Positions 6,824-15,750 of a DNA stretch of 29,596 nt are shown piece after piece. Below the pieces are notes generated by a model, which did not search any database, was not told the DNA's origin, and saw only the letters and a list, made by a program, of their open reading frames with translations. Positions within the stretch are counted from its first letter, which is position 1. The number at the start of each line of letters is the position of its first letter. The translations under genes and the position numbers were made by a program. The DNA comes from a virus. The DNA is taken from the IMG/VR virus record IMGVR_UViG_3300030104_004638, positions 1-29,596 of that record; one strand, 5' to 3'.

Positions 6824-7219
6824 TTAATTAAATTTATTTAACAATAACTGATCTATTTGCTTCTGTAATTCTTTGTATGTTACTTTAAAATCTAGCATAA
6901 TAGTACTCTTATATCTTTTTATTTCATCTCCATTATTAAATACTATTATAGAGGGCTGTTTTATTTCATATTTATCCATATACTCTACATTATTACAAAG
7001 TATAATAGTATAGTATTTACAGTTTTTTAATTTATCTAATCCTTTTATAAAATTACTTTCATTCCAAGAGGTATTAAATTCTACTATAGCTATTTCATCC
7101 TGTATAAAATTCTGAGCTGGAGCTATTGTAGCAAATAAAAACACTAAAAGCATTAAAAGTATATAGATATAATTACTTATATCTTTTTTATTTATTGATT
7201 TCATATAATCTATTTTCAA
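6824..7219 (-). CDS. exported thioredoxin-fold protein lacking the CxxC site
   Basis: A 131-aa protein (126 aa from the second ATG at 7204). A signal peptide or anchor occupies residues about 15-38, ending ATIAPAQ, a typical Bacteroidota cleavage site. A thioredoxin-like domain follows: IAIVEFNTSW (strand and active-site start), ENFIKGLDKLK-like helix, then PSIIVFNNGDEIKRY with the conserved cis-Pro and following hairpin. Where W-C-x-x-C is expected, the sequence reads SWNES, so no redox-active disulfide is possible at that site. It is encoded between the endolysin and a membrane coiled-coil protein, overlapping the latter. A structural or protein-binding role in the periplasm during lysis is an inference. 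Confidence 0.62.
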   Translation of the reverse strand: MKIDYMKSINKKDISNYIYILLMLLVFLFATIAPAQNFIQDEIAIVEFNTSWNESNFIKGLDKLKNCKYYTIILCNNVEYMDKYEIKQPSIIVFNNGDEIKRYKSTIMLDFKVTYKELQKQIDQLLLNKFN

Positions 7220-7481
7220 TTACTATTAATTTCTCTTTTAATTCCTGAATACCTTGAGCATTATTTTCTGTTATTATAAGAGTATTTTTTATATTTTCTC
7301 TTATTAATAAATCTTTCATCTCAAACTCAGTAGATGATATACTAGGCTTAGGCTCATCCATAGCTATTTTTATATCAGCTTGTAATTTTGCATACATCAT
7401 TACCATAGATACAGTAAAGCCTATTATTAGTATTAATGTTTTTAAGTCTAAAGTCAAATTAGTAGATTCTGATATTTTCAT
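7188..7481 (-). CDS. single-pass membrane protein with coiled coil
   Basis: A 97-aa protein with a short cytoplasmic N-terminus, one hydrophobic helix (about 14-33, TLILIIGFTVSMVMMYA), a Pro/Ser segment, and then a long charged helix (about 50-95) with heptad-like Leu/Ile spacing (IQELKEKLIVIENRLYEI). This layout fits an inner-membrane spanin component or a holin accessory. It sits in the envelope block between the exported beta-rich protein and the thioredoxin-fold protein, overlapping both. Confidence 0.65.
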   Translation of the reverse strand: MKISESTNLTLDLKTLILIIGFTVSMVMMYAKLQADIKIAMDEPKPSISSTEFEMKDLLIRENIKNTLIITENNAQGIQELKEKLIVIENRLYEINK

Positions 7482-8515
7482 TTTAGTAGTATATTTAAGC
7501 CAATTTTTATATTATAATTTTTCCTATCTAAATAACTTAGATATATTCCTTCAGTATGTACTGATATTATCTTAGTAATTTTCTTTTGTATTAAAGCTCC
7601 TATTTCATAATCTATAGCTCCTGAATATCCATAATCAGTATAAGCATAATTATAAGGTAATACATTACTCCATATAAGAGTATGGTAATTATCTTTATGA
7701 GTATAGTATGATATACCTAAAACAGCAGATAAAGTAGTTTGATTACCTAGTTTATTTATTTCATTAGAATTATATCCATTTACTATATCTGAATAATGAT
7801 ACTCCATAAATTCACTATTACTATCAGCTATAGTATCTCCAGCTGGATTAGTCCAGTAATAATATGTAGGCTCTATCCTATCTACATATCCATTATTATT
7901 ATAATCATCCCAATTAAAATATGAGTTAAAACCTAGAGAATTAGCTACTTCAATATAATCCTCTCCACTAAAAACACTAAAAGGATAAACTCCATAAGCT
8001 GGATGTACTCTGATTAAAGCTCCAGCTGATAGCTGAAACTTATTTATATCCTTTTTTAATCTTAGATCTACTTCTTTATATTTAAGATCTATTCCTTCTA
8101 GGTTTGTGCTTTGTAGCTTTATCATGTAAAAACTACCTAAATATCTTATAAAATAATCCTGATTAATATATTTAATACCTCTATCTCTTACATTTTCATA
8201 AGATATTAAATACTCTAAGCCAGTCATTAAAGCTGATCTAAATTTACCATAATCAGTTTCAGTACCATCTTTATAAGATTTTCTATCTTCCATAGATAAT
8301 CTAGCTAATCTCCTTACTCCAAAAGCATATCTATAGTTATATTTATTATCTTTTGTAGTTTCTGTTAAAATTCCATCTTGTATAGTATAAGTATTAGCTT
8401 CATCTAATACTTGATTAATTCCTATAGATCCATAAAAAGTACTATACTTAAATACTCCTAGCTGAGCATTAACAGAAATAGATATAAAAAATAATATGTA
8501 TATATACTTTATCAT
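7478..8515 (-). CDS. exported beta-rich (outer-membrane-barrel-like) protein
   Basis: A 345-aa protein. The signal peptide is clear: MIKYIYILFFISISVNAQ, ending in the AQ site typical of Bacteroidota exported proteins. The mature part is Tyr-rich with alternating strand-like segments, and the C-terminus ends in an amphipathic strand (NIKIGLNILLK), as in outer-membrane barrels. Residues about 215-226 (DYNNNGYVDRIE) match an EF-hand calcium loop at positions 1, 3, 5, 6, 8, 9 and 12. A secreted protein in the tail-to-lysis block suggests host outer-membrane modification (lysis aid or exclusion of rival phages), which is inference. I know similar proteins only as hypotheticals from uncultured marine phages. 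Confidence 0.7.
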   Translation of the reverse strand: MIKYIYILFFISISVNAQLGVFKYSTFYGSIGINQVLDEANTYTIQDGILTETTKDNKYNYRYAFGVRRLARLSMEDRKSYKDGTETDYGKFRSALMTGLEYLISYENVRDRGIKYINQDYFIRYLGSFYMIKLQSTNLEGIDLKYKEVDLRLKKDINKFQLSAGALIRVHPAYGVYPFSVFSGEDYIEVANSLGFNSYFNWDDYNNNGYVDRIEPTYYYWTNPAGDTIADSNSEFMEYHYSDIVNGYNSNEINKLGNQTTLSAVLGISYYTHKDNYHTLIWSNVLPYNYAYTDYGYSGAIDYEIGALIQKKITKIISVHTEGIYLSYLDRKNYNIKIGLNILLK

Positions 8516-9507
8516 TATAAATTAACGGATTTATAATATAAAAATACTGTTAAATGTATATCTCCAGTAGGATTACTAGGATCAGCATATAGCTCTAAAG
8601 GCATACCTAGAGTAGTGTTTATAGGAGATTTCAAAGGTATTTCTACTCCAGCAGGAGGCCCACTAGCTGCAAAAGCATCTCCATTAACCTGATATAACTG
8701 ATTATCTCTAGCTCTATAAGCAAATCTATCAATACTACTCCAGTAATGTCCAGGCCTAAAAGATCTCAGCCAACCTACATACATACCATAAGCTGTAATT
8801 TCTGGATTTCCTACTATATTTACTACAATAGTACAGCTTAAAGGAATATGTAAAATCCCAGCACTTCCAGCTAATAAAGTATAGGGATTTGAGTTTAAAG
8901 CTTGATATTCAGCAGTAGTTATTTCATATCTTTTTAATAAAGGTACATTAGATAGTCTTTGAGTCTGTACTTTATAATCAGGTACTATTAAACTACCAGA
9001 AGGAAAATTATCTGAAAATTTAAAAACAGTAGGAGTTATTTTTATTAATGTACCAGAATCCATTAAATCTACACTACACATAATTCTAACACTTTTATAA
9101 GTAATAGTATTATATATCCAAAAATAGTCGCCCCTTCTAAGTAGATCTATTCCTAAATGACCTGTAGGATTAGCTATATAAATTACATCATGAGTACCAG
9201 GCTTTATTTTAATAGAAGTTTCAGCTATAGCATTATCACACAAAAACAAATAAAAGGGATTAGTATATCCAGGAGAATACTTAGCACTCCATCCCCTTTT
9301 AATAGGACTAGCTCCAGCATTAGTATCTCCCCCCATATAGCCAGTAGTACTAGGATTCCTATTTCCATCCCATCTATACTGAGTTTTTTTTCTAGTATTA
9401 TTTAACTGAGTTAGAGTATGTTGTTTTTTAGGAGCTAGATAATTATTACCAGGCCTTTCCTTTTTTTTCTTTTCAAGATTTATATTTTTACCAAAAGGTT
9501 TAGCCAT
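8515..9507 (-). CDS. putative tail fibre / receptor-binding protein
   Basis: A 330-aa protein. The N-terminus (1-60) is basic and disordered-looking. Residues about 70-185 are beta-rich, with a GD/Y-rich section. The C-terminal region (about 190-330) begins EITTAEYQALNSNPYTLLAG, continues with hydrophobic strands, and ends DIHLTVFLYYKSVNL. That arrangement (an [IV]-t-a-e-l-L-n-a-P..L-v-a start and a ..l.v.iyYr.v.l end) is a beta-sandwich type seen in phage fibre and adhesin proteins. It directly follows the large tail-tip gene (8-bp overlap), the usual place for a host-recognition protein. Confidence 0.55.
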   Translation of the reverse strand: MAKPFGKNINLEKKKKERPGNNYLAPKKQHTLTQLNNTRKKTQYRWDGNRNPSTTGYMGGDTNAGASPIKRGWSAKYSPGYTNPFYLFLCDNAIAETSIKIKPGTHDVIYIANPTGHLGIDLLRRGDYFWIYNTITYKSVRIMCSVDLMDSGTLIKITPTVFKFSDNFPSGSLIVPDYKVQTQRLSNVPLLKRYEITTAEYQALNSNPYTLLAGSAGILHIPLSCTIVVNIVGNPEITAYGMYVGWLRSFRPGHYWSSIDRFAYRARDNQLYQVNGDAFAASGPPAGVEIPLKSPINTTLGMPLELYADPSNPTGDIHLTVFLYYKSVNL

Positions 9508-12430
9508 TACTACTATATGTTTTATCTATTATATTAGTTCTATTAAAAGTAACACAATCCTCTAAGGATAATGTAATTTGACCAGTACCAGCTACATAAG
9601 TGAAACCATTTACTATATATCCTACATCAGCTCCTGATTGATTTTCTTCCCATTTATTTATATTACTAGGCTTAATTATAGCTGAGCCTAGCCTTCTCTC
9701 TATACATTTATCTGAAGTACTGTCTACCATAGTAAAATCTAAACCTCTTTTCATTTGAAAATAATGAGATAAAGCATTTTTAGGCCTTTGCTTATGTAAA
9801 ACATCTCCAGCAACAGCAGCCCCAGCCTCCCACACAGCTCTCCAGTTTAATACATCATCATTTTCTATAGGATTACCTAAATCATTAGCTTCTTCTATTA
9901 TTCTAAACTCTCCAGGAAAATCTCCACCAAAACCTCCACTACCTCCTTCTGATACAGCAAAAGGATCCTCAGGGGGATTACTACCTATTACTATCTCAGG
10001 CTCTTGTACCATTTCCTCAGATGGAGTACCATTTGTATTTTCATACCAGCCTATAGTTTCATCAAAACTATTTACCCCAGCATTTACTCCAGCTATATTT
10101 ACTCTTAAATCTGATAAATAGTAATCCCATTGTAAACCCCTAGCCTCACATCCGAAACCTCCTACTATTGTATATGGAGGTACATCTCCTCCAGTTCCTA
10201 AACTAGCATAATCCCAGCTCTTACAGGCTGCTCTTTGTGTTACAGGTATATTAGGATCAGGAGCTGGTAAATAAGGATCATTAATAGGTAAAGAGCAATC
10301 ATCTACACCTAGTAAAGTAAATAAAGCTATTTGTCTAATCATATTAGCTCCATAATTACCATCTCCATCTTTACCTACTGGTATTTTAGGAGATTGAATA
10401 AAAAAAGTTTCACTATGCCTATAATTTTGACAATCATAACCCCATGGAGTAGCATTAGTAGTAAGCCATTCCACCCAGCTACCAGGATCATCACAGTTAA
10501 AAGATACACATCCATTAGTATAAAGTACAGTAGGCTTATGAAATACTGGAGAAAAAAAGGCCCATCTACAATCTATAGGAGATTGACTATCGGCTGCTGG
10601 AGATGAAGTTCTCCACCATCTATAATCATCATAACCACTATCTAACCCCCATTGTTGTACTCCCTGTATAATATAAGATGTATTATCAGGAAAATTAGGC
10701 CAGTATCTTTGACCTGACCATCCCCCATTATATCCATATACATTATTAGGATAAGTATAATTTTCAAAAGCTCTCATATCATTCAAATAAGAGCTACCCC
10801 AAACAGGAAAACCTGTACCCCTTTGTATACTCCATGGAGTACTTCCAGCTAATCTAGCAAATCTTATATTTGTTAGCCAAAAAGCCTCACTTCTATAATT
10901 ATTTCCATCAGGTAAAGTATAAGGCCCAGCATCATCTCTAACCCAAGTTAAAAGCCTTAAAGCCAATCTAGGCATAATAGTAGCAGTTTCTTCTATACCA
11001 TATTGAGTATTACCAAAACTATCAGGAAAATTAGAGCCTCCATAATAATTAAAAGCATCTCCAGCTGAATCATATCCCACTAATCCTCCTGATGCTACTC
11101 TACTCCACATCTTAGGATATAATTCACAATTACCAGTAATTACTATAGTTTGTTTACAAGTCCTGTCATTATTTGCTCCAGTCCACCCAGGAGCTGATTC
11201 ATTACTAACCCCAGTTAAATCATAAGCTGAAAAACCAGCATTAAAAGAGGTAAGAAAATCAAACTGTCTATAAGTACCACTAGATACAGATCCACTCTCA
11301 GAAGTAGTTTGATTCCAATTAGTTTTAACTTCTGCTGGCCCCATGTGTAAACCTAAAAAATTCTTATGATTGTAAATACTTTTATAATTTAATAAGGGAG
11401 GTAAAAATAATTCTTTAGCTCCACTTAATATAGTACCCCCCTGAGAAGGATCATCAATAAACTCAGAAATCATTTTCATATCCTGATCTGTACTAGCATC
11501 ATCATCAGCTAACTGAGCTGTATGAATCATATAAAGTTGATCCCCAGTATCTAAATTAGGATTATCAGATGAGTTATGATTTATTAAAGGAGCTTGTAAA
11601 AACCAAGTACAGTTACCAGTATAAAATCTAGTACCTCCACTAAACTGAGAATCCCACAGAGGAGTCATCATTATCCTAAGCTGAAAACAAGATAATATAT
11701 TTTCAATTATTTTATAATAGCTCCAGTTTTGACCATCTTTATCTTTAAAAGCCATACTACTAACTTTTGTTAAAGCTAAAGGATCATGATCTTCATCATC
11801 CCTCCATAATGAGCTACTGATATTACCCATAGCTTTATTATAATAAAAAGGCTGATGAGTTAAAAAATTTTCTGTTGTAGAGCTTCCAATAGTCCAAAAA
11901 CCAAAAGTAGGATCACTAGTAGTAATCTCCATTAATCCAGCTTTTATATAATATAATAAACTTCTTATACCTTCCTGATCGGGCTTTAATTTTTTATATT
12001 TTAATTGAGCTAATCCATCTATAGCCTTTATTTTAATAAAATTAGTAGGAGAAATATCTTCCATAGATCCTAAATCTCCAAGTATTACTCCTATCCAATA
12101 TCTTCTCCAAGATGTACCTGTATATCTTTTTATTTCTAAAGCTAATTCCCCTTCATTATCTCCTGAAACAGCTAGTATATCATCTACTATACCAGCTTGA
12201 TCTGTATTACCATCTTCTATTACAAAATTAAAATTTACAGAAGTCGTTTTAATAGGAGCTAACATAGTATCATCACTACCATCCATTTTCAATACAAAAC
12301 CTTTAGAGGTACATTTAAAAGGTATAGTAGTACCAGTACCAGTTTTTTTATGGATGTTTATTTGATACCTAGATTCTACTCCATTATCATACTGACTATA
12401 AAATTCACTTTGATATTTTATATAAGCCAT
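9500..12430 (-). CDS. large tail-tip / baseplate hub protein
   Basis: The largest protein of the window (976 aa). The N-terminal 150 residues are beta-rich and end FIKIKAIDGLAQLKYKKL. The A-x-DGLaxLK motif is typical of hub-like tail-tip proteins of Bacteroidota and marine phages. The long middle (about 200-780) is rich in Trp, Tyr, Gly and Pro. The end (about 880-976) has a compact domain finishing in a TYVAGTGQITLSLEDCVTFN segment. It follows the tape measure and a small membrane protein, where the distal tail and hub genes normally lie. It probably combines hub and adhesin roles, as no separate Dit or Tal genes are seen. Confidence 0.68.
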   Translation of the reverse strand: MAYIKYQSEFYSQYDNGVESRYQINIHKKTGTGTTIPFKCTSKGFVLKMDGSDDTMLAPIKTTSVNFNFVIEDGNTDQAGIVDDILAVSGDNEGELALEIKRYTGTSWRRYWIGVILGDLGSMEDISPTNFIKIKAIDGLAQLKYKKLKPDQEGIRSLLYYIKAGLMEITTSDPTFGFWTIGSSTTENFLTHQPFYYNKAMGNISSSLWRDDEDHDPLALTKVSSMAFKDKDGQNWSYYKIIENILSCFQLRIMMTPLWDSQFSGGTRFYTGNCTWFLQAPLINHNSSDNPNLDTGDQLYMIHTAQLADDDASTDQDMKMISEFIDDPSQGGTILSGAKELFLPPLLNYKSIYNHKNFLGLHMGPAEVKTNWNQTTSESGSVSSGTYRQFDFLTSFNAGFSAYDLTGVSNESAPGWTGANNDRTCKQTIVITGNCELYPKMWSRVASGGLVGYDSAGDAFNYYGGSNFPDSFGNTQYGIEETATIMPRLALRLLTWVRDDAGPYTLPDGNNYRSEAFWLTNIRFARLAGSTPWSIQRGTGFPVWGSSYLNDMRAFENYTYPNNVYGYNGGWSGQRYWPNFPDNTSYIIQGVQQWGLDSGYDDYRWWRTSSPAADSQSPIDCRWAFFSPVFHKPTVLYTNGCVSFNCDDPGSWVEWLTTNATPWGYDCQNYRHSETFFIQSPKIPVGKDGDGNYGANMIRQIALFTLLGVDDCSLPINDPYLPAPDPNIPVTQRAACKSWDYASLGTGGDVPPYTIVGGFGCEARGLQWDYYLSDLRVNIAGVNAGVNSFDETIGWYENTNGTPSEEMVQEPEIVIGSNPPEDPFAVSEGGSGGFGGDFPGEFRIIEEANDLGNPIENDDVLNWRAVWEAGAAVAGDVLHKQRPKNALSHYFQMKRGLDFTMVDSTSDKCIERRLGSAIIKPSNINKWEENQSGADVGYIVNGFTYVAGTGQITLSLEDCVTFNRTNIIDKTYSSNG

Positions 12431-12616
12431 TTAACAGCAGTTTTTATGCTTTTTTCCTTTTTTATTTCTATTAGGTACTATAGCATTTATTATTTTATCT
12501 ATATATGTAAATACCTGATTATCTTTTTCAGTAGGAGTTAAATTTACTATTACCTTAGCTAAAGCTAAAACAGCAATAAGTAACTCTAAAAAATTTGATT
12601 GTATAAAATCTATCAT
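12431..12616 (-). CDS. small membrane protein between tape measure and tail tip
   Basis: A 61-aa protein with a hydrophobic helix at about 8-27 (NFLELLIAVLALAKVIVNL), a PTEKDNQVFTYIDKIINAI amphipathic helix, and a very basic tail ending KKHKNCC. The T-P-t-x-x-D-x-x-F-x-x-I-D-k-I pattern recurs in small phage membrane proteins from Bacteroidota, sometimes labelled holin-like, but the function is not established. The two terminal cysteines are unusual. Its place inside the tail block is odd for a lysis gene. Confidence 0.62.
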   Translation of the reverse strand: MIDFIQSNFLELLIAVLALAKVIVNLTPTEKDNQVFTYIDKIINAIVPNRNKKGKKHKNCC

Positions 12617-12631
12617 AATATATAATTTAAG

Positions 12632-15070
12632 TTAAAAATTAGTAGCTGATCCTGATACTCTATCTTGACTTATTGTACTTCTAGTATTACTTAATAAAAT
12701 ATCACTACCTGAAATAGTACCATGTAATAAACCTCCTCCTACTCCCCCTATCATTCCTTTAAGTTTATCTAGTGGAGCTATTACTTCAGGATTAATAGCT
12801 GATGTTCCTGATCCCTCTCCTACATAAGCTAAAGTAGGCCCTGAAACAATACCCCCCTCAGCAAAAGGAGGGATAATAGCATTAAATATACCTCCTACTA
12901 CTATACCAGCAGTAGCCGCTAATATAGCATTAGCTGGCCAGGGCAATCCTTTTAAAGCACTAGCCGCCCAAGATGCAGTACCTTCAGCTATTTTAGTTTT
13001 AATAATATCTCTAGCAGCTGATTTAGTTTGTTGTACCATAGCTCCTAAACCTCCATCCTGACTATTAGCCATTTGTTCAAAAGCTGAGGATGTTTGCTGT
13101 TCTAACATAGATAGAGTTTCTTGCATTTCCTCAGTATCTAGGCTTCCCTTAATTTTTATTATAGGATTACCTTCTTCATCTACTTCTCCCTCTCCATCTC
13201 CTAAATTAATATCATCTATATTTAATACTCCATTTAACTCTACAGGATCTACTCCTTCATCTCCCCCTCCCATTAAATCATCTAATACACCTCCACCAGC
13301 TCCAGTTATAGTAGATATGATATTATCCATTCCATTTTTTACTTTACCTAAAGTTCTATCTACATCTTCCTCAGTAATAAATTCTACTTTTTCTTTAGAC
13401 TGGATATTATTTAAAGCATCATCCCAGTTTTTTTTAGTTTTATTAGCAAAAGCCTTAGCATCATCTCCCATCTGTTGCATAGCTTTCTTAAAATTAGGAG
13501 CTGGATTTCTAAAATTTATTACATCTTCTATAGCTCCCCCTATAGCTCCTAATACAGTTTTAACATTACCAAACATAAATTTTATATAATCCCATACAGT
13601 TTTAAAAGCAAATTTTAAAGTTTCTACAGCTACTTTAAATAACATAGATTCATTATATAAATCTATAAAACCATTTACTACCTCTACTATTTTTTTCTTA
13701 GTCCATTCCCAGTTTTTTATAAGTAAACCCACAGCCGCCACAATAGCTCCAATAATTAAACCAGCTGGCCCCATAGCAAATAAGGCTTTACCAGCTGAAA
13801 TAATAGCCCTCCCAGCCATTCTAACCACTTTTACCACAAAACCAAAAGCAGTAGTTAATTTTCCTATAATCATTAAAGTAGGCCCTATAGCTACTAAAGC
13901 TAATCCTATTTTAACTATTTTCTCTCTAGTTTCTTCACTTAAACTAGAAAAAGTTTTAGCCATTTTACTAAATACTCCAGCTAATTTAGTAGCTACAGGC
14001 ATTAAACTCTCTCCTAGTTTTACCCCAGCTACCTGAAGATCAGCCATAGCTTGTTTAAATTTAAAAGCTGAAGTTTGAGAAGTTTCATCAAAAGCATCAT
14101 TTACAAAACCCTGAGCATCTTCCATACTCCCTAAAATTTCTGTATAGCTTTCAGTTTGTGTACCTAGTACACCTAGTACTCCTTTTAAGGCTTGAGATTT
14201 ACTAAAAAATTCTGATAAAGGTATTCCAGCTGAGTTAAATTGTTCCTGTAAAAACATCAGAGTTTGTTGTAAACCCTGTTCTCCTAGCATAGTTCTTAAA
14301 TCATCAGCACTCATAGCTCCCCCCTCTAATCCCTGGGTAGCCTTTGCTAAAGCATCAGCAGCCTTAGGAGTAATCTTAGCAAAGCTCATCATAATTCCTG
14401 ATAAGCCAGTAGTAGCATCAGTAGCAGAGCCTGTAGTTCTAGTATAAGTAGAAATCATACTACCTAGCTCCTCCATGCTTATACCTAAATTAGATGCTAA
14501 ACCTAGCTGGGATCCTAGTACATTCGCCAGTTCCTCACTTTTGAACATACCAGTTTGTACCATAGTACCGAAAATATCTAAGGCTTGAGATGATGATAAA
14601 ACTTCTTCTCCATAGGCATTTTGAGCCGCCGCCGCCACAGTAGCCAAAGCCTCCATATCTCCTAAACCAGCGGCTGATCCTTTTGCTGTAGCCTCTAAGG
14701 CTCTTAAAGCTGATTCTCCATCTAAACCAGCTGAAGTTAAAAAGTATAAACCTTCAGCTAATTGATTAGGAGCTGTAGCAGTTTCTCCAGCTAAATTTAA
14801 AACAGAATCAGAAAGCTGATCTACAGCATCTTTAGGTAATCCTACTAGAGTTTGAATTTTAGTCATAGAGGACTCAAACTCAGAGGCTGTTTTAACAGCC
14901 GCAGCTCCAATACCAATTAAAGGTAAAGATACTCCAGTAGTAAGAGAAGATCCTACATTACCTATTTTTTTACCAAATTTATTTAGCTTACCCTCTACTT
15001 GTTTAAGACCTGAAGTAAAGGCTTCAGAATTAAGTTTTAAAAATACAGATAATGTTTTATTAGTACCCAT
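12632..15070 (-). CDS. tail tape measure protein
   Basis: An 812-aa protein. Residues about 30-270 match the TP901-1-type tape-measure domain: SLTTGVSLPLIGIGAAAVK, FESSMTKIQTLVGL, FLTSAGLDGESALRALEA and related segments. A hydrophobic stretch follows (about 385-450, with KIGLALVAIGPTLMIIGK and AAVGLLIKNW), then a helical and acidic linker (about 590-640) and a Gly/Ala-rich C-terminal membrane-like segment (about 695-735). The protein sets tail length; at about 0.15 nm per residue, 812 residues would suggest a tail somewhat over 100 nm. It follows the chaperone pair directly and starts right after the T stop. Confidence 0.92.
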   Translation of the reverse strand: MGTNKTLSVFLKLNSEAFTSGLKQVEGKLNKFGKKIGNVGSSLTTGVSLPLIGIGAAAVKTASEFESSMTKIQTLVGLPKDAVDQLSDSVLNLAGETATAPNQLAEGLYFLTSAGLDGESALRALEATAKGSAAGLGDMEALATVAAAAQNAYGEEVLSSSQALDIFGTMVQTGMFKSEELANVLGSQLGLASNLGISMEELGSMISTYTRTTGSATDATTGLSGIMMSFAKITPKAADALAKATQGLEGGAMSADDLRTMLGEQGLQQTLMFLQEQFNSAGIPLSEFFSKSQALKGVLGVLGTQTESYTEILGSMEDAQGFVNDAFDETSQTSAFKFKQAMADLQVAGVKLGESLMPVATKLAGVFSKMAKTFSSLSEETREKIVKIGLALVAIGPTLMIIGKLTTAFGFVVKVVRMAGRAIISAGKALFAMGPAGLIIGAIVAAVGLLIKNWEWTKKKIVEVVNGFIDLYNESMLFKVAVETLKFAFKTVWDYIKFMFGNVKTVLGAIGGAIEDVINFRNPAPNFKKAMQQMGDDAKAFANKTKKNWDDALNNIQSKEKVEFITEEDVDRTLGKVKNGMDNIISTITGAGGGVLDDLMGGGDEGVDPVELNGVLNIDDINLGDGEGEVDEEGNPIIKIKGSLDTEEMQETLSMLEQQTSSAFEQMANSQDGGLGAMVQQTKSAARDIIKTKIAEGTASWAASALKGLPWPANAILAATAGIVVGGIFNAIIPPFAEGGIVSGPTLAYVGEGSGTSAINPEVIAPLDKLKGMIGGVGGGLLHGTISGSDILLSNTRSTISQDRVSGSATNF

Positions 15071-15358
15071 TTAATTAGATTTTTTAGAATTTTTATTAGC
15101 TTTATTTATTAGGTACATAGCTTTCTTTCTTTCTTTATCTATATCTTTTATAGTAGATTGTTTCTCCCAATCAAATTTAATTAGGTCAGTTTGCTTTATT
15201 TGATCCTTCCTCTTGCGATCTTTATTTATAAGAGCTGTAGTTTGAAATCTTACTCTCTCCCACTCCATCCTCTGTAGCATATCTTCAAACTCCTTCCTAC
15301 TATCTAGTTTTAGCTGTAATTGTCTAGGAGTAAAATCCCAAAACTCAGCTACACTCAT
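15071..15358 (-). CDS. tail assembly chaperone, T-type part
   Basis: A 95-aa frame that begins in the sequence as MSVAEFWDFTPRQLQLKL, the typical gpT-like motif (..s..eFw..tp.el...) of tail assembly chaperones, followed by a charged helix rich in Lys. The ATG at 15358 is probably not the main start. The frame is open upstream through EGEEEITSPSIEDLFGLATG to the A10 run in the G gene, so the main product should be a G-T fusion made by -1 slippage. The chaperone coats the tape measure before tail-tube assembly. Confidence 0.75.
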   Translation of the reverse strand: MSVAEFWDFTPRQLQLKLDSRKEFEDMLQRMEWERVRFQTTALINKDRKRKDQIKQTDLIKFDWEKQSTIKDIDKERKKAMYLINKANKNSKKSN

Positions 15359-15750
15359 ATCTAAAAAACCAGTAGCAAGGCCAAATAAATCTTCAATACT
15401 AGGAGAAGTTATTTCTTCTTCTCCTTCTTTTTTTTTTCTGAAGGATTTAACTTAGCTAAAGATCCACCGAAAATCTCCATAGCCTCATTAAATACCCCCA
15501 TCCCTTCATCATCTATCCAATCAGCTACATCATCAGCAGTAAATTTAAAAGACTCTTTATTTCTTCTAGCTCCATGCTTTAATCCACAATATATAAGCTG
15601 AATAGCAGAGCTTAAAGATATATTTTGCCCTAAACTTCCTAACTCTTGTAAAGGAGTATTTGTTATATCACACCACTCTCCCAAAGCCGCAAATCCATAA
15701 TGGATAGGCCTCATTTCGCCACCTATTGCTATAGTTTTTTTATCTACCAT
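15071..15750 (-). CDS. G-T fusion tail assembly chaperone (programmed -1 frameshift)
   Basis: The G frame runs into ten consecutive A residues (T10 on the plus strand at 15428-15437). Slipping back by one base leaves the G frame, which would otherwise stop at TAA about 20 nt later, and enters an open frame: after the lysine run it reads EGEEEITSPSIEDLFG, then LATGFLD, and joins MSVAEFW of the T part. This is the standard G/GT arrangement of long-tailed phages, located immediately before the tape measure gene. The junction and frame are seen in the sequence; the slippage itself is inferred. Confidence 0.72.
15409..15750 (-). CDS. tail assembly chaperone, G-type part
   Basis: A 113-aa protein. 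The N-terminal beta segment (TIAIGGEMRPIHYGFAALGE) and the acidic helices that follow (LSSAIQLIYCGLKHG, then FTADDVADWIDDEG) match the fold pattern of small G-like tail chaperones. It ends in a Lys run encoded by an A10 tract (NPSEKKKKEKKK), where -1 slippage gives the longer G-T protein. It is preceded by an intergenic 58 bp with an 8-bp inverted repeat, and follows the two tail-tube genes as expected. Confidence 0.78.
   Translation of the reverse strand: MVDKKTIAIGGEMRPIHYGFAALGEWCDITNTPLQELGSLGQNISLSSAIQLIYCGLKHGARRNKESFKFTADDVADWIDDEGMGVFNEAMEIFGGSLAKLNPSEKKKKEKKK
15428..15437 (-). promoter_or_regulatory. A10 slippery site for -1 frameshifting
   Basis: A run of ten A residues on the coding strand near the 3' end of the G gene (frame 0: GAA AAA AAA AAG). 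A -1 shift here enters the T frame with no stop. G-rich GAAGGAGAAG follows immediately downstream. Confidence 0.7.

Noticed and set aside
15428-15437. A10 tract as a sequencing error splitting one chaperone gene
   Set aside because: A separate G product plus a -1 fusion is the usual arrangement at this position in long-tailed phages, so an authentic slippery site explains the two frames better. A homopolymer length error cannot be fully excluded without reads.
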